Assembly (NCBI RefSeq): GCF_001424025.1
Contig: NZ_LMPZ01000003.1
Location: 284,501 to 348,500 of the forward strand
Length of the DNA: 64,000 nucleotides
Source of the DNA: Brevundimonas sp. Leaf363
GTDB taxonomy: Bacteria; Pseudomonadota; Alphaproteobacteria; Caulobacterales; Caulobacteraceae
Direction: 5' to 3'
Both the position numbers and the translations under genes were made by a program. The first letter of the stretch is position 1; every line of letters begins with the position of its first letter. The notes beneath the pieces were generated by a model. The model was not told the origin of the DNA and ran no database searches. It saw nothing but the letters and a program-made list of their open reading frames with translations. Shown here piece by piece: positions 19,383 to 29,195 of this stretch.

Positions 19383-22300
19383 TTAGTAGCGGAAGCGCAG
19401 GCCCAGCGTCAGACGACGGTCCTGGCGGAGCCAGGCGTTCGGCAGCAGCTGGCGGCCTTCCGACACGTCCGTGACCTGCTGCTTCAGCGTAGCCTCGGTG
19501 TCGAGCAGGTTGGAGCCTTGCAGGCTCAGCTCGAAGCGGTCGTTGATCCGGTAACGGACCGACGCGTCGAGATAGCCCACGGCGTCCTGCCAAACCGGCA
19601 GATAGACGCAGCAGTCGAAGGCGGTGACCAGGTACTCCGAGCGCCAGTTGTAGGCGGCGCGCAGGGCCCAGGGGCCTTTCTCGTACATCGCTACGACGTT
19701 GTACGAGTGCTCCGACAGGCCTTCCAGCGAACCGGTGTTCAGCAGGGTGCTGTTGCCGGCGTTGGTCGTGCCCGACCCACCATCGCTCGAGACGATCGGC
19801 GAGTTGGAGTTCGTGATGCCCTGGTTCTCGACGTAGGTGTAGTTCGCCTGCACGCCCAGGCCGTCGAACGGCGCGGGCAGGAAGTCGAAGTACTGCTGAT
19901 AGGCCACTTCGAAGCCTTGCAGCCCGGCGCCGTCGCCGTTGATCGGACCGCGAACCTCGACCTCGCGCGTCACACCGTTGTTGGTGACGTCGAGATTGAA
20001 CTGGCCGTACTGGATGTAGTTCTGGAAGTCCTTCTTGAAGGCCGTGATCGTGAACGAGCCGACGTCGTCGAAGTACCACTCCAGGGCCAGGTCGTACTGG
20101 TTGGCCGTGGTCGGCTCCAGGTACGGGTTGTAGGCGCTGGCGGTGTAGTTCGGGGCGACGCCGATGACGTCACCGGCGCTGTTCTTGATCCAGCGATCGT
20201 CATCCGCGTTCTGCGTCGAGGGCAGGCCCGCGCCGATCTGCACGAAGTTCTTCAGATAGCCGATTTCCGGGCGAGCCATGGCGCGCGAGGCGGCGAAACG
20301 AAGCACCCACTGATCGGTCAGGTCGAACTTGACGTTGAAGCTGGGCAGCCAGTGCTCTTGCTCGGCCTCGGCCGTCGACAGGACGCCGCCGCCCGAGTTG
20401 AAGGCGATTTCGTCCGGCGACAGGTAGCAGCCGATCGAACCTTCGACTTCCGGAGCCGGTTGGCCCGGTTGCGGGGCCGGGGTCGGCGTACAGGCCAGCG
20501 TCAGGGCGTCGAACGGGTTCGGGTACTGGATGGCGCCCGCCGATTCGATGTTCGTCTTGACGTAACGGACGCCGATGTTGCCGGAGACCGGAATGCCGCC
20601 GATCAGGGCGTTGTCGCCGCCGAACTTCAGCATCACGTAAGCCGCTTCGGTCTCTTCCGAAATCTCGGCCAGTTCCACCTGACGGTAGCAGGTGCCGGGG
20701 ATTTCCTGAGCACGGTCGCCCGTGTTCGAGCAGATCGGATCCCAGCCGGCGCCGTTGGGCAGGCCCAGGGCGGTGGCGTTCATGGTTTCAGCCATGCGCG
20801 CACGGTCTTCGACCAGGTCCATGTTGAAGAACACGAACTGGGTCGGGCTCAGCAGGCCGCCGTCGAAGATCTGGTCGCCGAAGGCCTTGGTTTCGGTGAT
20901 CCCGGTCGGATAGCCCTTGAAGCCGGTGCAGACGTAGTTGGCGTTGACCGTCTTGCGCTGGGCGCAGTCAGCCGCAGTTTCAGCGCCACGCGTGACGTTG
21001 AAGTAGGCCGCGTTCTGGGTCCACAGGTTGGCGACGTTCTGCCAGTTGTAGGCCGACCAGCGAACGGTCTGGTCACGGTCCGCATAGCGGACGCCGAAGC
21101 GGATCGAGTCCAGCCAGTCGGTGCCGAAGTCGTAGGCCAGGTCGGCGCGCAGGGCGAGCTCGTCACCTTCCGAGTCCTCGATGTGGTCCATCAAGGAGTT
21201 GATCCAGTAGTTGCTGGCCGTCGCCGTGCCGCCTTCGTCGAGGTTGACGTTGGTCGGTTCCGACAACGTCACCCGCGGCACGCCTTGCGTCATGTCGATG
21301 CCGGAGTTGGCGAACGAGTTCAGCGTGGCGTTCATGTCGTAGTTGGTGATTTCCGAGTGCACGGTCTGCACGTCGAAGTTCGCCCGCATACGGTCGCTGA
21401 TTTCCCACTTCAGGTTCAGCGACAGGTCTTCGGTGACGTTTTCGTTGTGGTTGAAGCGCGAGACGGTCGAGAAGTTCGAACCGCGCGACGGCGCGTTGGT
21501 ACAGCCGTTCCAGCTGTAGCAGGCATTGACCAGTTGCTGGCCCGAGCTGTTCTGGGCGACCAGGCCCGATTCAGCGTCGCTGGCGCCCCACCAGCCGATG
21601 TCCTGAACGACGACGCCGGACTGGAAGTAGCCGTTGTTGTCGAAGGTGAATTCCGTGCCCGGCGCAGGACGCGGAGCCGTGCCGGCGGCGGTGTAGTGGA
21701 AGGCCGAGTTCTGGCCGTAGAACAGGTCGCCCGGATAGGTCTGGACGCCGTTCTCGTGCCACTCGTTGACGTACTTGGAGTTCTGGTACTGCGCCGTCAG
21801 CAGGAAGCGGTGATCCAGGTCCTGCCATTGGCCGGCCAGGGCGACGCCGTCGCGGGTCCGGTCATAGGTGGTGTCCGAATAGCCGACGAACGACGGCAGG
21901 TAGTTCAGGCCGGCGCCCGGGGTGGGCTCGGCGCCCGCCGGCGTCTGCGAGTAGACGTTCTCGTAGATGCCCATGCGGCCGAACTGAACGGCTTGCGAAC
22001 GGGTCTGAACTTCCGAGTGGGCGATGTTCACCATCGCGCCGAACTCGCCGAACGAGGTCTCCCAGCGGTTCGACCAGATGCCCGAGATTTCCGGCGTGTA
22101 TTTCTCGGAGATGTCGCCGTAGTTGACGTTCGCCGAGATGGCCAGCAGCTGGCCGGTCGAGTCGAACGGCACGCGGGTGCGCAGGTTGATCGTGCCGGCG
22201 ATGCCGCCTTCGATCAGGTCGGCGGTCTGGTTCTTGTAGGTGTCGACGCCGGCCATCAGTTCCGGCGAGACGTCGGCGAAGCTCAGGCCGCGGCCCGAGT

Positions 22301-22721
22301 TGGCGCTGAAGCTGTCGCGGCCGTTGAACTCGGTGCGGACCTGCTGCAGGCCGCGGACGATGACGCCCGACGGTTCGGCCGAGAAGTGAGCGGTATCACT
22401 CGAGGCCGCGAAACGGTTCACCGTGATGCCGGCGACGCGTTGCAGGGCTTCGGCGACCGACTTGTCCGGGAAGGCGCCGATGTCGGTGGCGGTGATGGAA
22501 TCGACGACCGTATCGGCGTCGCGCTTGATGTTCTGGGCGCTGCGGAGCGCGGCGCGCGTGCCGGTGACGATGACGTCGGACACTTCCGCTTCGTCATCAC
22601 CCGCCGCGTCCTGCGCGTAAGCCGGCATCGCCGACAGCATCAGGGCACCCAGCACGGCGATCGAAGCGCCGGCCTTCAGGGCCGTCGCCCGCGAGCCGTA
22701 ACCGGTCATGGACTTCTTCAT
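19383..22721 (-). CDS. TonB-dependent receptor, large glycan-type
   Basis: 1112 residues from MKKSMTGYGSRA with GGGGAGG 6 nt upstream. It has a signal peptide (to about AYAQ), a TonB-box-like VSDVIVTG near residues 47-54, a plug domain (to about 190) and a 22-strand barrel ending in the aromatic FRY. Its size and the sequence IGAFPDKSVAEALQRVAGI match the Caulobacter/Xanthomonas oligosaccharide receptor subfamily. It probably imports xylan-, xyloglucan- or galactomannan-derived oligosaccharides across the outer membrane for the neighbouring hydrolases. It heads the halogenase genes. Confidence 0.93.
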   Translation of the reverse strand: MKKSMTGYGSRATALKAGASIAVLGALMLSAMPAYAQDAAGDDEAEVSDVIVTGTRAALRSAQNIKRDADTVVDSITATDIGAFPDKSVAEALQRVAGITVNRFAASSDTAHFSAEPSGVIVRGLQQVRTEFNGRDSFSANSGRGLSFADVSPELMAGVDTYKNQTADLIEGGIAGTINLRTRVPFDSTGQLLAISANVNYGDISEKYTPEISGIWSNRWETSFGEFGAMVNIAHSEVQTRSQAVQFGRMGIYENVYSQTPAGAEPTPGAGLNYLPSFVGYSDTTYDRTRDGVALAGQWQDLDHRFLLTAQYQNSKYVNEWHENGVQTYPGDLFYGQNSAFHYTAAGTAPRPAPGTEFTFDNNGYFQSGVVVQDIGWWGASDAESGLVAQNSSGQQLVNACYSWNGCTNAPSRGSNFSTVSRFNHNENVTEDLSLNLKWEISDRMRANFDVQTVHSEITNYDMNATLNSFANSGIDMTQGVPRVTLSEPTNVNLDEGGTATASNYWINSLMDHIEDSEGDELALRADLAYDFGTDWLDSIRFGVRYADRDQTVRWSAYNWQNVANLWTQNAAYFNVTRGAETAADCAQRKTVNANYVCTGFKGYPTGITETKAFGDQIFDGGLLSPTQFVFFNMDLVEDRARMAETMNATALGLPNGAGWDPICSNTGDRAQEIPGTCYRQVELAEISEETEAAYVMLKFGGDNALIGGIPVSGNIGVRYVKTNIESAGAIQYPNPFDALTLACTPTPAPQPGQPAPEVEGSIGCYLSPDEIAFNSGGGVLSTAEAEQEHWLPSFNVKFDLTDQWVLRFAASRAMARPEIGYLKNFVQIGAGLPSTQNADDDRWIKNSAGDVIGVAPNYTASAYNPYLEPTTANQYDLALEWYFDDVGSFTITAFKKDFQNYIQYGQFNLDVTNNGVTREVEVRGPINGDGAGLQGFEVAYQQYFDFLPAPFDGLGVQANYTYVENQGITNSNSPIVSSDGGSGTTNAGNSTLLNTGSLEGLSEHSYNVVAMYEKGPWALRAAYNWRSEYLVTAFDCCVYLPVWQDAVGYLDASVRYRINDRFELSLQGSNLLDTEATLKQQVTDVSEGRQLLPNAWLRQDRRLTLGLRFRY

Positions 22722-23144
22722 ATAACGCCTCCCCTCGAGGTCATTTCGGAGCGGCGAAGACCGCCCCGTTATCGATGATGGCGAGCGGCAAGACCGCCCG
22801 TCGTTGTTTTGTTCGCCCGCCACGCCGAGGCGGACGGAAAATCTAGGATGTCGACACGCATGCAGCGGATGCAGGAAAGCGGCGGCGCCGCGTCTGCGAT
22901 CCGAACATCAGGCGATATCGACTGGAAGAGCGCCCGCCTCGCTCTGCACGAAGTCGGACACAGGCCCCCGGATATTCCTCCCCATCTTTTATACGTGGGT
23001 TACCGCCTTCTTGGACCACGGTTCGGAGTCGCGCCAGTCCCTATTCGAAAGCGTTTTGGCCATTGCCATAAAAACGTCGTGCCCGTTGCACGGCGAACAC
23101 ATCGCCGCACTGGCGCCTGATTGTGGTCACGTTATACCCCGGGC
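22722..23144. other. Divergent intergenic region, TonB receptor / cupin gene
   Basis: 423 bp. It must contain the receptor promoter. Apart from the GGGGAGG ribosome site at the receptor end, I see no strong palindrome, no AGCGCT-core operator, no RNA gene and no convincing coding frame. Short open frames here lack ribosome sites and recognisable protein sequence. Confidence 0.5.
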
Positions 23145-24155
23145 ATGCCCACTCCCGCCTCTATCCCCGAGTTCACTGGCGTCACGGCCGACATATTTCG
23201 GAACGAGATCCTGCCCGCAGGCACGCCTGTCGTGTTCCGGGGATTGGTGCGCGACTGGCCCGTCACGCAGGCGGCGCTTCAATCGTCAGACCATTTGTTC
23301 GACTACCTGCGCCGCTTCGATCGCGGCGCATCGGTCAGCACCATGTTCGCGCCGCCCAGCGCCAAGGGCCGCTTCTTTTACAACGACGACGTCAGCGGCT
23401 TTAACTTCCGCTCGGGCACGTCGAAGATCGTCGCCGCCCTGGACTACCTGGCCTCTCACCGGGACGATCCCGAAGCTTCCGCTCTGGCGGTGCAGTCCGT
23501 TCCGGTGCGCGGCCACCTGCCCGGATTTCAGGAAGACAATCGGATGCCGCTGCTGGACCCGGCCGTCGAGGCGCGGATCTGGATCGGAAACCGGGTCATC
23601 GTCGCGGCCCACCACGACCCCTCCGACAACATCGCCTGCTGCATCGCCGGGCGCCGGCGCTTCACGCTGTTCCCGCCCGAACAGTTGCCGAACCTCTATG
23701 TCGGTCCGTTCGAGCTGACGCCGGCGGGCGCGACCATCAGCATGGTCGATTTCGACAACCCGGATCTGGAGCGCTACCCGCGCTTCGCCCAGGCGTTGGA
23801 GGCGGCCGTGGTGGCGGACCTGGAGCCGGGCGACGCGCTCTACATCCCCTATCAATGGTGGCACCACGTCCGATCGATTGAAGCGATCAACATGCTGGTG
23901 AACTACTGGTGGGAAGAGGGCGTTCGCAGTGCACCGCGCGACGCCTTCCTGCACGCGATCCTGGCGCTGCGAGACCTGCCGCCGACGCATCGCGCGGCAT
24001 GGCGCACGCTGTTCGACCACTATGTCTTCCTCGACAACGGGCCGGCCGCCGAACATCTGGCGCCGGAACGCCGCGGCGTCCTCGGCGATGTGACGACCGA
24101 CGAGGCGCGCAGCATCCGCACCGCCCTGTCGCGCGCGCTGTCGCGTTCGGCGTAG
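23145..24155 (+). CDS. Cupin-like (JmjC-type fold) protein, putative Fe(II)/2-oxoglutarate enzyme
   Basis: 336 residues from MPTPASIPEF; a TTG eight codons upstream is possible. The family resembles cupin_8 / JmjC proteins such as FIH-like hydroxylases. The metal triad is visible: His156-x-Asp158 in AAHHDPSDN and His240 or His241 in PYQWWHHVRS. GRRRFTLFPP lies on the strand expected to carry a 2-oxoglutarate contact. Such proteins are recurrent neighbours of TonB receptors and tryptophan-halogenase genes in Caulobacterales. Substrate unknown. It is divergent from the receptor and convergent with ppdK. Confidence 0.85.
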   Translation: MPTPASIPEFTGVTADIFRNEILPAGTPVVFRGLVRDWPVTQAALQSSDHLFDYLRRFDRGASVSTMFAPPSAKGRFFYNDDVSGFNFRSGTSKIVAALDYLASHRDDPEASALAVQSVPVRGHLPGFQEDNRMPLLDPAVEARIWIGNRVIVAAHHDPSDNIACCIAGRRRFTLFPPEQLPNLYVGPFELTPAGATISMVDFDNPDLERYPRFAQALEAAVVADLEPGDALYIPYQWWHHVRSIEAINMLVNYWWEEGVRSAPRDAFLHAILALRDLPPTHRAAWRTLFDHYVFLDNGPAAEHLAPERRGVLGDVTTDEARSIRTALSRALSRSA

Positions 24156-24188
24156 ACGGTCTTTTTCCGGGAAGTCGGCCGAGCGGCC

Positions 24189-26879
24189 CTAGCGGTCCTT
24201 CTCGCGCTCTGTCCCGCTGCGGGCCGAAAGCGCGGCCTGCGCCGCCGCCAGCCGGGCGATCGGGACGCGGTAGGGCGAACAGCTGACGTAATCCAGGCCC
24301 GCGCTTTCGCAGAAGGCGATGGATGACGGGTCGCCGCCGTGCTCGCCGCAGATGCCCATCTTCACATCAGGCCGCACCGCCTTTCCGCGCTCGGCCGCGA
24401 TCCGGATCAGATCGCCCACGCCCGCCTGATCCAGACGCACGAAGGGGTCGGTCTCGAAGATTCCCTTGTCCAGATAGGCCTGCAGGAAGCGGCCGGAGTC
24501 GTCGCGTGAGATGCCGAAGGTGGTCTGCGTCAGGTCGTTGGTCCCGAAGCTGAAGAACTGGGCATGTTCGGCCAGATCTCCCGCCCGCAGCGCCGCGCGG
24601 GGCAGCTCGATCATGGTGCCGACCAGGTATTCCACCCGGTCGCCGGCGTCCGCGAACACCGCCTCGGCCGTGCGGTCGGTCAGCTCGCGAAGATATTTCA
24701 TCTCCAGGCCGAGGGCGACCAGCGGGTGCATGATCTCCGGGATGGGCGCCTCGGCGGCCGTCTGCTTGACCTCCAGCGCCGCTTCCAGAATGGCCCGGAC
24801 CTGCATTTCGTAGATCTCGGGATAGGCGACGCCCAGGCGGCAACCCCGGTGGCCCAGCATGGGGTTGGTCTCGTGCAGCTCCTTGGCCCGCCGTTTCAGC
24901 TTGGCGGCGTCGAGGCCCGATCCGGCGGCCAGGGCGTCGATCTCGGCGTCCGTGTGCGGGATGAACTCGTGCAGCGGCGGGTCCAGCAGGCGGATCGTCA
25001 CCGGCAGGCCGGCCATGATGGTGAACAGCTCGACGAAGTCCGCCTTCTGGAATGGCGCGATCTTGGCCAGGGCGGCGCGGCGACCGGCCTCGTCGTCGGC
25101 CAGGATCATCTCGCGCACGGCGGCGATGCGGGCTTCGTCGAAGAACATGTGCTCGGTCCGGCACAGGCCGACGCCCTCGGCGCCGAAGCCGCGTGCGGTG
25201 CGGGCGTCCAGCGGGGTCTCGGCGTTCGCGCGCACGCCAAGCCGGCGCACCTTGTCGGCCCAGGCCATCAGCGTCTGGAAGTCGCCGGTCAGCTCCGGCT
25301 CGACCATGGCGACAGCGCCATCCAGCACCTCGCCCTTCGACCCGTCGATGGTGATGACCTCGCCGGCCTTGAAAGTGCGGCCCCGCGCGGTGAAGGCGCG
25401 GGCCCGCTCGTCGATGTGGATCTCGCCCGCGCCGGAAACGCAGGGGCGCCCCATGCCGCGGGCCACCACCGCCGCGTGGCTGGTCATGCCGCCGCGGGCC
25501 GTGACGATGCCGCGCGCCGCGTGCATGCCGTGGATGTCCTCGGGCGATGTCTCCTCGCGCACCAGGATGACCGCCTCGCCCAGTTCGCTCAGGCGCTCGG
25601 CCTCGTCGGCGTCGAACACGATCTTGCCGGTGGCCGCGCCCGGCGAGGCCGGCAGGCCCGCGGCCACGACGCTGCGCGCGGCGTTCGGATCCAGCGTGGG
25701 GTGTAGCAGCTGGTCCAGCGCCGCCGGTTCGACGCGGCTGACCGCCTCCTCCTCACTGATCACGCCTTCGGCGGCCAGATCGACCGCGATCTTCAGCGCC
25801 GACTTGGCCGTGCGCTTGCCGTTGCGGGTCTGCAGCATCCACAGCCGGCCCTGTTCGACCGTGAACTCGATGTCCTGCATGTCGCGGTAGTGGCTCTCCA
25901 GCCGGTTCACGACGTCCACGAACTGTCCGAACACCTCTGGCATCGCCTCTTCCATCGAAGGGGCCGTCTCACCCATCTCCTCGCGACCGGCGAGGGTCAG
26001 CGATTGCGGCGTGCGGATGCCGGCGACGACATCCTCGCCCTGGGCGTTGATCAGAAACTCGCCGTACAGCCGCGCCTCGCCCGTCGACGGATTGCGGGTG
26101 AAGGCCACGCCGGTGGCCGAGGTGTCGCCCATATTGCCGAACACCATCGACTGGACGTTGACCGCCGTGCCCCAGCTTTCGGGAATGTCGTGCATGCGGC
26201 GATAGAACTTCGCCCGGTCGTTCATCCAGCTGGCGAAGACGGCGCTGATGGCGCCCCACAGCTGGTCGGCCGGATCCTGCGGGAAGGCGTGGCCCAGCTC
26301 GCGCTCGACCACGGCCTTGTAGTCGGCGACGACGGCTTCCCAGTTCTCGGCGGAGAGGTCGGTGTCGATCGTGACCCCAAGACGATCCTTGTGGTCGTCC
26401 AGCACCTCTTCAAAGTCGTCATGCGACAGGCCCAGCACCACGTTGGAATACATGGTGATGAAGCGACGATAGCTGTCGAAGGCGAAGCGGCGGTCGCCCG
26501 ACAGCTGGGCCAGACCCTCGACCGTCACATCGTTCAGGCCCAGGTTCAGGACGGTGTCCATCATGCCCGGCATCGACGCGCGGGCGCCCGACCGCACCGA
26601 GACCAGCAACGGATTGTGCGCGTCGCCGAAGGTCTTTCCGACCACGCCCTCGACCGCCTTCAGCCCCGTCTCGACCTGACCCGCCAGCGCATCGGGATAA
26701 GTCTGGCCGTTGGAATAATAGTGGACGCAGGCCTCGGTGGTGATGGTGAAGCCGGGCGGGACCGGCAGGCCCAAGGCCGACATCTCCGCCAGATTGGCGC
26801 CCTTGCCCCCCAGCAGATTCTTCATCGACGCATCGCCGTCGGCCGAACCGCCGCCGAACCCGTACACCCACTTGGTCAT
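24189..26879 (-). CDS. ppdK: Pyruvate phosphate dikinase
   Basis: 896 residues from MTKWVYGFGGG, with AGGGGA upstream; the usual family length is about 880-900. It interconverts pyruvate, ATP and phosphate with PEP, AMP and pyrophosphate. It has an N-terminal ATP-grasp domain (LLGGKGANLAEM), the swivelling phosphohistidine in GGMTSHAAVVARGMGRPC, and a C-terminal PEP/pyruvate barrel with the catalytic Cys in GICGEHGGDP. The final residues are rich in charge (GTEREKDR). Pyruvate kinase, which acts in the opposite direction, is encoded 0.8 kb upstream on the same strand. Confidence 0.97.
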   Translation of the reverse strand: MTKWVYGFGGGSADGDASMKNLLGGKGANLAEMSALGLPVPPGFTITTEACVHYYSNGQTYPDALAGQVETGLKAVEGVVGKTFGDAHNPLLVSVRSGARASMPGMMDTVLNLGLNDVTVEGLAQLSGDRRFAFDSYRRFITMYSNVVLGLSHDDFEEVLDDHKDRLGVTIDTDLSAENWEAVVADYKAVVERELGHAFPQDPADQLWGAISAVFASWMNDRAKFYRRMHDIPESWGTAVNVQSMVFGNMGDTSATGVAFTRNPSTGEARLYGEFLINAQGEDVVAGIRTPQSLTLAGREEMGETAPSMEEAMPEVFGQFVDVVNRLESHYRDMQDIEFTVEQGRLWMLQTRNGKRTAKSALKIAVDLAAEGVISEEEAVSRVEPAALDQLLHPTLDPNAARSVVAAGLPASPGAATGKIVFDADEAERLSELGEAVILVREETSPEDIHGMHAARGIVTARGGMTSHAAVVARGMGRPCVSGAGEIHIDERARAFTARGRTFKAGEVITIDGSKGEVLDGAVAMVEPELTGDFQTLMAWADKVRRLGVRANAETPLDARTARGFGAEGVGLCRTEHMFFDEARIAAVREMILADDEAGRRAALAKIAPFQKADFVELFTIMAGLPVTIRLLDPPLHEFIPHTDAEIDALAAGSGLDAAKLKRRAKELHETNPMLGHRGCRLGVAYPEIYEMQVRAILEAALEVKQTAAEAPIPEIMHPLVALGLEMKYLRELTDRTAEAVFADAGDRVEYLVGTMIELPRAALRAGDLAEHAQFFSFGTNDLTQTTFGISRDDSGRFLQAYLDKGIFETDPFVRLDQAGVGDLIRIAAERGKAVRPDVKMGICGEHGGDPSSIAFCESAGLDYVSCSPYRVPIARLAAAQAALSARSGTEREKDR

Positions 26880-27021
26880 GCAATCGTCCCCTGAAGGCTG
26901 CCTGAGTGGCGGTGGATTAGCGCGCGCCGAGGGGCTTGGCCATGCCGATTGTAACAAATCGTGAGCAGTCGATCACCCTAATCGGCTAAGGGTGCTGCGG
27001 CGCAACATTGGGAGCGGTCAC

Positions 27022-27597
27022 ATGGGCGAAGCGCCGGTCATCGAGGCCGTCGAGACCCTCCATAACGGTTGGGGTCGGTACCTGAAGCTTACGATTCGGC
27101 AGGGTGGAGAGACCTTTTCGCGCGAGATCGAAGATCACGGCTCCGGCGTCGCCGTCCTGCCGTTCGACCCCGACCGCCGCGTTGCCTTGCTTGTCCGTCA
27201 GACCCGCACGGGGCCCCTTTTCTTAAGCGACGCCGAGCCGGCCCTGCTGGAAGCTCCCGCGGGTCTTCTGGACCACACCGGCGAAGCGCCGGAGGCGGCG
27301 GCCCGCCGTGAGGTGCTTGAGGAGATTGGTGTGCGCCTGAGGACGCTGGACCCTGCGGGCGAAGCCTATTCGAGCCCCGGCTGCACCACAGAAAGCATCC
27401 ACCTGTACCTCGCTCCTTTCGGCGACGAAGACCGCGTCGCGGCAGGCGGGGGACTGGCCGAAGAGCACGAGGGAATCGAGGTGGTGGAACGGCCTCTGGA
27501 CAGTCTTCTGGCTGACGCCTTGGCCGGCCGCCTGCGAGACATGAAGACCCTGGCCCTGACACTGCTGTTGCACGCCAGGCGACCGGAGCTCTTCTAG
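27022..27597 (+). CDS. Nudix hydrolase, ADP-sugar pyrophosphatase-like
   Basis: 191 residues from MGEAPVIEAV with GGGAG 7 nt upstream. The Nudix helix reads EAPEAAARREVLEEIGV, which satisfies E-x7-RE-U-xEE-x-GU; the leading glycine is one residue further away than the classic spacing (GLLDHTGE). The sequence before it (LLEAPAG) and the length fit ADP-ribose or nucleoside-diphosphate-sugar pyrophosphatases of the NudF type. It stands alone between two minus-strand genes. The substrate cannot be fixed from sequence. Confidence 0.88.
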   Translation: MGEAPVIEAVETLHNGWGRYLKLTIRQGGETFSREIEDHGSGVAVLPFDPDRRVALLVRQTRTGPLFLSDAEPALLEAPAGLLDHTGEAPEAAARREVLEEIGVRLRTLDPAGEAYSSPGCTTESIHLYLAPFGDEDRVAAGGGLAEEHEGIEVVERPLDSLLADALAGRLRDMKTLALTLLLHARRPELF

Positions 27598-27635
27598 CGA
27601 AGCCCCCCTCCCGTTCAGGGGAGAGTGGACGACCT

Positions 27636-29072
27636 TTACTTCTTGCCCTTGGCCTTGGCCGGAGCGTGCGCAAGGCGGAGCAGGTTGGCGGCCCCAGGTG
27701 CGCCGAAGGGGGTGCCCGCGAGGATCAGGATCCGCTGGCCGGGTTCGGCCAGGCCGTAGTCCATGGCGCTGCTGACGGCCAGGTCGGTGACCTCTTCCAG
27801 AGACTTGGGCTCCGGGCCCAGCCGTGGCTCAAGGCCCCAGACCAGCGCCAGGCGACGCGCCGTTTCGGGCTTGGGCGTCAGGGTGAGAATGGGTTGCAGC
27901 GGCCGTTCGCGGGCCATGCGACGGGCGGTGCCGCCGGTGGTGGTGAAGACCACCATACAGGCCGTCGACTGGGCCTCTGCCGCCTTGCGGGCGGCGGCGA
28001 CCAGGGCGTCGACGTCATGCTCGTCCATGCCGGCGTGTTCGGCGTCCATCAGGCCCGGCCACAGGGGATCACGCTCCACCCGCTCGATGATCCGGCTCAT
28101 GATGCCGACCGCTTCCATCGGATAGTCGCCCGAAGCCGTTTCCGCCGACAGCATCAGGGCGTCCGCGCCCTCGTAAACGGCATTCGCCACGTCGGACGCC
28201 TCGGCGCGGGTCGGCGCGGGAGATGCGGTCATCGACTCCAGCATCTGCGTCGCCACGATGGCGGGAATGCCCCGGCGGCGGGCGGCGCGCAGGATCTGCT
28301 TCTGGGCCACCGGCACTTCTTCGGGGTCCAGCTCGACGCCCAGGTCCCCTCGCGCGACCATCACGCCGTCGCAGTAGTCCAGGATGCTCTCCAGATCGGT
28401 CAGGGCCTGGGGCTTCTCGATCTTGGCCAGACAGGCGGCCTGGCCGTTCACCAGTCGCTTCAGCTCGGCCATGTCCTCGGCCTTCTGCACGAAGCTGAGG
28501 GCCACCCAGTCGACGCCCAGACGCAGGGCGAAGGCCAGGTCCTCGCGGTCCTTCGGCGTCAGGGCCGAGACCGGGATGACAGCTTCCGGCACGGCCACGC
28601 CCTTGCGATCCGACAGCTTGGAACCGCTTAGGACGGTCACATCGGCCCATTCGTCCGTGCGCTCGCCGACCTTCAGCCGCACCCGACCGTCGTCCAGCAG
28701 CAGCAGCATGCCGGTGCGCAGCGCCTTGAAGATTTCGGGGTGGGGCATCTGGACGCGCGTCTCGTCGCCCGGCGTGGGGTCGAGGTCGAAGCGCATCTTG
28801 TGACCTAGCTTCACGTCAATCTCGACGTTGGCGAAGCGGCCCAGGCGCAGCTTGGGCCCCTGCAGGTCGGCCAGCACGCCCAGCGGGCGCTTCAGCGCGA
28901 TCTCGGCGCCGCGCACGGCCTTGAGATTCGCGGCGTGGTCTTCGTGCGAGCCGTGGCTAAAGTTCAGGCGGAAGACGTCCACCCCCGCCTGGGCCAGGGC
29001 CTTGACCATTCCGGGGGCGCGGCTGGCGGGCCCCAGGGTGGCGACGATGCGGGCGCGGCGGGCTCTGTTCAT
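27636..29072 (-). CDS. pyk: Pyruvate kinase
   Basis: 478 residues, the normal length. It converts PEP and ADP to pyruvate and ATP. Family blocks are RRARIVATLGPAS, FRLNFSHGSHEDH, ADLQGPKLRLG, the catalytic-site LAKIEKPQAL, GVMVARGDLGVEL and ATQMLESM. The C-terminal regulatory domain runs from about residue 355 (VFTTTGGTARRMARERP). Fermentation-style control cannot be read from the sequence. In this genome it lies beside ppdK, with the Nudix gene between on the opposite strand. Confidence 0.97.
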   Translation of the reverse strand: MNRARRARIVATLGPASRAPGMVKALAQAGVDVFRLNFSHGSHEDHAANLKAVRGAEIALKRPLGVLADLQGPKLRLGRFANVEIDVKLGHKMRFDLDPTPGDETRVQMPHPEIFKALRTGMLLLLDDGRVRLKVGERTDEWADVTVLSGSKLSDRKGVAVPEAVIPVSALTPKDREDLAFALRLGVDWVALSFVQKAEDMAELKRLVNGQAACLAKIEKPQALTDLESILDYCDGVMVARGDLGVELDPEEVPVAQKQILRAARRRGIPAIVATQMLESMTASPAPTRAEASDVANAVYEGADALMLSAETASGDYPMEAVGIMSRIIERVERDPLWPGLMDAEHAGMDEHDVDALVAAARKAAEAQSTACMVVFTTTGGTARRMARERPLQPILTLTPKPETARRLALVWGLEPRLGPEPKSLEEVTDLAVSSAMDYGLAEPGQRILILAGTPFGAPGAANLLRLAHAPAKAKGKK

Positions 29073-29195
29073 TCGCTTCTCACGGGCGTGTTTTTGTGGC
29101 GAGCAGGGTCGAAGGCGGGCTGATCACCCGCGAGCGGCCTTGTGCCAATGAAACGCGCGCGGAGTAAGGCCGGTCTTGCCCCGGGAAACACGAAG

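Noticed and set aside
19377..22778. Very long open frame opposite the TonB receptor gene
   Set aside because: It mirrors the receptor codons in GC-rich DNA, is Arg/Gly/Val/Asp-rich, and has no ribosome site or recognisable domain.
22804..23144. Possible small coding genes between the receptor and cupin genes
   Set aside because: No ribosome sites, no protein-like composition and no known family; left as intergenic.
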